This document shows positions 60,711 through 64,000 of a DNA stretch of 64,000 bases, in pieces. This stretch comes from Haloarchaeobius sp. HME9146. Its GTDB lineage: Archaea; Halobacteriota; Halobacteria; Halobacteriales; Natrialbaceae. The stretch is from assembly GCF_025399835.1 (NCBI RefSeq), contig NZ_JAODVR010000001.1:930001-994000 (forward strand). The letters are read 5' to 3'. The translations under genes were made by a program, and so were the position numbers. Under the pieces are notes generated by a model. The model saw only the letters and a list, made by a program, of their open reading frames with translations, had not been told where the DNA came from and made no database searches. Within the stretch, counting starts at the first letter, position 1. Every line of letters starts with the position of its first letter.

Positions 60711-62191
60711 CTACAGGTCGTACAGCTCGCCGTACTTCTCGCGGACGTGGTCGAGATAGTACTCGGCAGTCAGGGGTTCGCCGGTCGCCTCCTCGATGAG
60801 TTCGTCCGTGGTGTACCGGCAGCCGTGTTCGTGGACGTTCTCGGTGAGCCACTCGTGCATGGGCTCGAACTCGCCGCGGCGGATGTGCCCGTCGAGGTCG
60901 CCGATGTCGTCTTCCATGGCGGCCGCCAGTTGCGCCGCGAGGACGCTCCCGACGGTGTAGTTCTGGAAGCCGGCGAAGCTGTAGGACCAGTGGATGTCCT
61001 GCAGGCAGCCCTCGGCGTCGTTCCGGGGGCGAATCCCGAGGTAGTCGGCCATCTTCGCGTTCCAGGTCGCGGGAATCTCGTCGGCGGCGAGGTCGCCCTC
61101 GACGAAGGCGCGGTCGATCTCACAGCGCAGGATGATGTGGAGGTGGTAGGTTATCTCGTCGGCCTCGACGCGGATGCGGTTGTCCGGGCGGACCTTGTTC
61201 ACGGCCTGGTAGATCTCGTCGACCGTGGCATCAGAATGCTGTGGGAACCGGTCGGTGAACTTCGGGAGGAACGCCTCCCAGAACGCCCGGGACCGCCCCA
61301 CGTGATTCTCCCAGAAGCGGCTCTGGGACTCGTGAACCCCCGAGGAACGCGGTTCCCCGAGGGGTGTCGCGTAGGCGTCGTCGCGCAGGCCCAGCTGGTA
61401 GGTCGCGTGGCCGAACTCGTGGATGGCCGCGGTCAGGGCGTCGAGTGGTTCGCCGTCTTTGAACCGGGTCGTGATGCGGGCGTCGAACTGGTTGCCGGAC
61501 ATGAACGGGTGCGGGGCGGTGTCGAGCCGGCCGCGGTCCCAGTCGTAGCCGAGGAAGTCGAGCGCGTCCTCGCAGAGGCCCAGCTGGGCGTCCTCGCTGT
61601 AGCTCCCCTCGAAGGGCCACGCGACCTCGCTATCGGACGCCCGAATCGCCTCGATGAGGTCGGGGAGCTCGGCTTTCAGCTCCTCGAACACCTGCTCGAC
61701 CCGCGAGAGCGGGAGGTAGGGCTCGCCGTCCTCGAACATGACCTCGTAGGGCGATTTCGACTCGTCGATGTGTCCGGCGCGCTCGCGGTGGAGGTCTCGG
61801 AGGCTCTGGAGGGTCGGTGCGAACGCCTCGAAGTCGCTCTCGGCTTTCGCCTCCTGCCAGGTCTCCTGGGCGTCGGACTGGGTGCGCGTGAGTTCGTCGA
61901 CGAGGGCGCTCGGCACGTCGGTCTCGCGCTCGTACTCGCGTCGAACCTCGCGGACGACGGCCTGCTCGTCGGGTTCGAGTCCCTCCTGGTCGGCGGCGTC
62001 GAGCAGGTCGGCGGTCTCGTCGCTCACCAGCAACTCGTGTCGCGTGGTCGAGAGCGCGGCGAGTTGCTGGGAGCGCGCGGGTGTCCCCCGTCGGGCATCA
62101 TCACCTGCTGGTCCCAGTTCAACAGCCCGGCGGCGTTCCCGATATTGGAGAGGCGGCGATACCGGTCGAGCAGGTCGTCGTATGCTGCCAT
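60711..62191 (-). pseudogene. Carboxypeptidase M32 with one apparent frameshift near the N-terminus
   Basis: A zinc metallocarboxypeptidase of the Taq family. The start is ATG 62191 (MAAYDDLLDRYRRLSNIGNAAGLLNWDQQVMMPDGG). At the G5 run (62085-62089 on the plus strand as CCCCC) the frame changes to TPARSQQLAALSTTRHEL... and stays open to 60711. Restoring one G gives 493 residues, the normal family length. The active site is intact: HEFGHATYQLGL (zinc ligands and catalytic Glu) and the following HESQSRFWEN with the third ligand. The single deletion in a homopolymer makes a sequencing or assembly error likely, in which case the gene is functional. A second, separate M32 gene follows upstream of it at 63515. 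Confidence 0.9.
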
Positions 62192-62253
62192 ATCTCACAC
62201 TGGGGCCGACGCGGTAATCAACGTCGGGGGTCAACCGCTGCGAGCAGGACGAC

Positions 62254-63471
62254 TCAGATGGGACGATACCACTCGACCGGGGCGTCCCGGTACGCCGTCG
62301 GGGCCTCACCGACGTCCCACCCGAGCTCGGTCGTCTCGACGAAGGCGTAGGTCCGACCGTCGAGTGTGTAGGTGTCGCCCGTCGCCGAGTCGTCTCGCAG
62401 CCCCACGGCCGCGTGACCGACCCCCTCAGCCGCGTTACCGTCGACGACCATCATCACCACGTCCAGATCGAACGGTGCAGTCGCCAGGAGGCCGGCCAGC
62501 AACAACGACCGGTCCTCGCTGTCACCGCCGAGCTCGGTGACAGTTTGCGCGAGCGACTTCCGGTTGCTGTCGTAGCTCTCGGTCACCGATTTGGGGCCGT
62601 TCGGCAGTGCCTGCACCACGTCGATGGCGTGGTTCACCAGCTCGCGGGGTGTGCTCGCGACGCCATCGGCAGACGCCTGCCCGACGATGCTCCGGGCGAG
62701 CCGGGGGACGACGCCGTTGCGCACGGACGCCGAGACGAGTGACTGTGGGGCCAGTGTCTGGAAGGCGTAGTGCCCGGCCCGCAGGTAGGCTGACTTGGGG
62801 ACCGAGAGCGCGATGCGGTGGTCCCCGACAGGGTACTCCACGCGGATTGCGCCCTCGACGCTGGTCCGGCGCGCGCCGCTGTCGTTCTCGACGTCGGCCA
62901 GCTCTTCGGACGCCTGGGACCGGACCGCCGTGATACTGTCCGCGCTCACGAGGAACGGGTCCGTCTCGTGGAGGTGGACGGGCGCGGACTCCTCGGCGTC
63001 GCCACCAGGAAGCAACGCGACGGTGTAGTAGACGGTCCGGTGGTCCGGGGCCGCACGCGGGTCCAGCGGCACCGTCACGCCCGTCCGACCGTCGGCCGCG
63101 GGCTCGACGGTGACTCGCTTCTCGTCGTACACCTCGCCCGGCTCCGGCGCGGGGTATCCCTGTGCCCGGATTCGCAGCGTGAGCTCGTCGTCTGGGACCG
63201 TCTGCATGACGAGGCTGCTCGGGTCGACCAGGAACTGGAGCCCGCGCTGGTCGTACGCCCGGACGAACGAGCCACTGTCTGGCGGTTCGACACGCCGCTG
63301 GAGGTCACCCGGGTCGAGCGATGGTGCCTCAGGGTTAGCCGGTCGGGTCGTCCGCGTCGGGGTGACGCTGAACCGGTCGGGGCGATTCTGGATGGTCCCG
63401 CCACAGCCGGCGAGGAGGCTCACACCGCCGGTGACGCCGCTGAGGAATGCACGCCTGGAGGGCTGGGGCAT
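62254..63471 (-). CDS. Tat lipoprotein with transglutaminase-like domain lacking the catalytic Cys
   Basis: A 405-residue lipoprotein starting at ATG 63471. The signal is PSRRAFLSGVTGGVSLLAGCG with the lipobox Cys. After a Pro/Thr-rich region and a beta-rich middle, residues about 300-370 resemble a transglutaminase core (SVTESYDSNRKSLAQTVTELGGDSEDRSLLLAGLL, then GVGHAAVGL). In active enzymes the first motif is G-D-C-E-D; here it is G-D-S-E-D, so the Cys is replaced by Ser while the His motif is kept. It may be a non-enzymatic binding protein. It lies between the two M32 genes. Confidence 0.75.
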   Translation of the reverse strand: MPQPSRRAFLSGVTGGVSLLAGCGGTIQNRPDRFSVTPTRTTRPANPEAPSLDPGDLQRRVEPPDSGSFVRAYDQRGLQFLVDPSSLVMQTVPDDELTLRIRAQGYPAPEPGEVYDEKRVTVEPAADGRTGVTVPLDPRAAPDHRTVYYTVALLPGGDAEESAPVHLHETDPFLVSADSITAVRSQASEELADVENDSGARRTSVEGAIRVEYPVGDHRIALSVPKSAYLRAGHYAFQTLAPQSLVSASVRNGVVPRLARSIVGQASADGVASTPRELVNHAIDVVQALPNGPKSVTESYDSNRKSLAQTVTELGGDSEDRSLLLAGLLATAPFDLDVVMMVVDGNAAEGVGHAAVGLRDDSATGDTYTLDGRTYAFVETTELGWDVGEAPTAYRDAPVEWYRPI

Positions 63472-63514
63472 GCCCCTCAGTACTTGGAAGCTCCGCAAAA
63501 AGATTACGGGGAAG

Positions 63515-64000
63515 CTACAGGTCGTACAGCGCCCCGTACTTCGACTCGACGTAGTCGACGAAGTAGTCGGCCGTGAACTCCTCACCCGTGGCCTCGCGGA
63601 CGAGGTCGTCGGTCGTGTAGCGCTTGCCGTGGCGGTGAATCTTGTCCGTGAGCCAGGCGTGGAGCTCCTCGAAGTCGCCCTCGCGGACCTTCGATTCGAG
63701 GTCGTCGATGTCGTCCTCGGCGGCGTCGTAGAGCTGCGCCGCGAGGACCGACCCGAGCGAGTACGTCGAGAAGTAGCCGAAGGAGCCGTGGCTCCAGTGG
63801 ATGTCCTGCAGGCAGCCCTCCGCGTCGGTGTCGGGGCGGATGCCGAGGTACTGCTCGTACTTGTCGTTCCACGCTTCAGGGACGTCCTCGACGTCGAGGT
63901 CGCCCGAGATGAGTTCGCGCTCGATCTCGAAGCGGACCACGATGTGCATGTGGTAGGTGAGTTCGTCCGCCTCGACGCGGATGAGGTTGTCCTCCTTCAC
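63515..64000 (-). CDS. Second carboxypeptidase M32, C-terminal part (5' end outside window)
   Basis: The last about 160 residues of an M32 metallocarboxypeptidase: IRVEADELTYHMHIVVRFEIERELISGDL, DVPEAWNDKYEQYLGIRPDTDAEGCLQDIHWSHGSFGYFSTYSLGSVLAAQLY and EYFVDYV-like end KYGALYDL. It aligns closely with the C-terminus of the gene at 60711, so this is a tandem paralogue pair. The zinc-binding HExxH part lies beyond the window edge. Confidence 0.95.
   Translation of the reverse strand: MKEDNLIRVEADELTYHMHIVVRFEIERELISGDLDVEDVPEAWNDKYEQYLGIRPDTDAEGCLQDIHWSHGSFGYFSTYSLGSVLAAQLYDAAEDDIDDLESKVREGDFEELHAWLTDKIHRHGKRYTTDDLVREATGEEFTADYFVDYVESKYGALYDL

Overview
The window is a stretch of haloarchaeal (class Halobacteria) chromosome. 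Evidence: high GC outside one island, strongly acidic proteins, TATA boxes about 25-30 nt upstream of many start codons (mostly leaderless genes), Tat signal peptides on exported proteins, C-terminal PGF-CTERM anchors, archaeal translation factors (aEF-2 with its diphthamide site, aEF-1A) and haloarchaeal markers such as SepF, UbaA, JAMM peptidase, FAU-1 and small CxxC zinc proteins. I do not assign a genus.

Layout. 1-5000: translation block with the end of aEF-2, an ACT protein/homoserine dehydrogenase pair, aEF-1A and ribosomal protein S10. 5097-5850: rhomboid protease and tRNA-Ala(CGC). 5851-8610: an AT-richer island directly after the tRNA, holding an unrecognised all-helical protein coupled to a PIN-like nuclease, an opposing 43-residue membrane peptide with a good Shine-Dalgarno, and a decayed serine recombinase. 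8611-28200: an exported or surface-protein region (tandem-repeat/beta-lactamase-fold hydrolase, a 1613-residue subtilase, a Tat halolysin with a stand-alone copy of its C-terminal domain, two LVIVD beta-propellers), mixed with housekeeping genes (RNB nuclease, PUA protein, DUF1028, SepF, NifU-like). 28300-49300: metabolism, signalling and repair (ROK kinase, AIM24, UspA, SDR, sensor kinase, UvrA, sulfatase-like enzyme, geranylgeranyl-reductase-type flavoprotein, KaiC/PAS pair, YgfZ, FAU-1). 49400-64000: PrsW protease, riboflavin synthase, UvrD-type helicase, zinc micro-proteins, UbaA and JAMM of the ubiquitin-like SAMP system, a cytosolic BtuF-like protein, and two M32 carboxypeptidases flanking a lipoprotein.

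Genes that plausibly act together: ACT protein and homoserine dehydrogenase (stop/start overlap); the island pair (stop/start overlap); the KaiC ATPase and PAS protein (8-nt overlap); the FAU-1 gene and its small upstream partner (4-nt overlap); UbaA and JAMM (opposite ends of SAMP conjugation, 2 kb apart, not an operon). Two genes (M24-like peptidase and M32 carboxypeptidase) each carry one apparent 1-nt deletion beside a G/C run, which may be real or an assembly error.

The best candidate for an undescribed system is the tRNA-proximal island at 6218-8182. Its function is not established by sequence alone.
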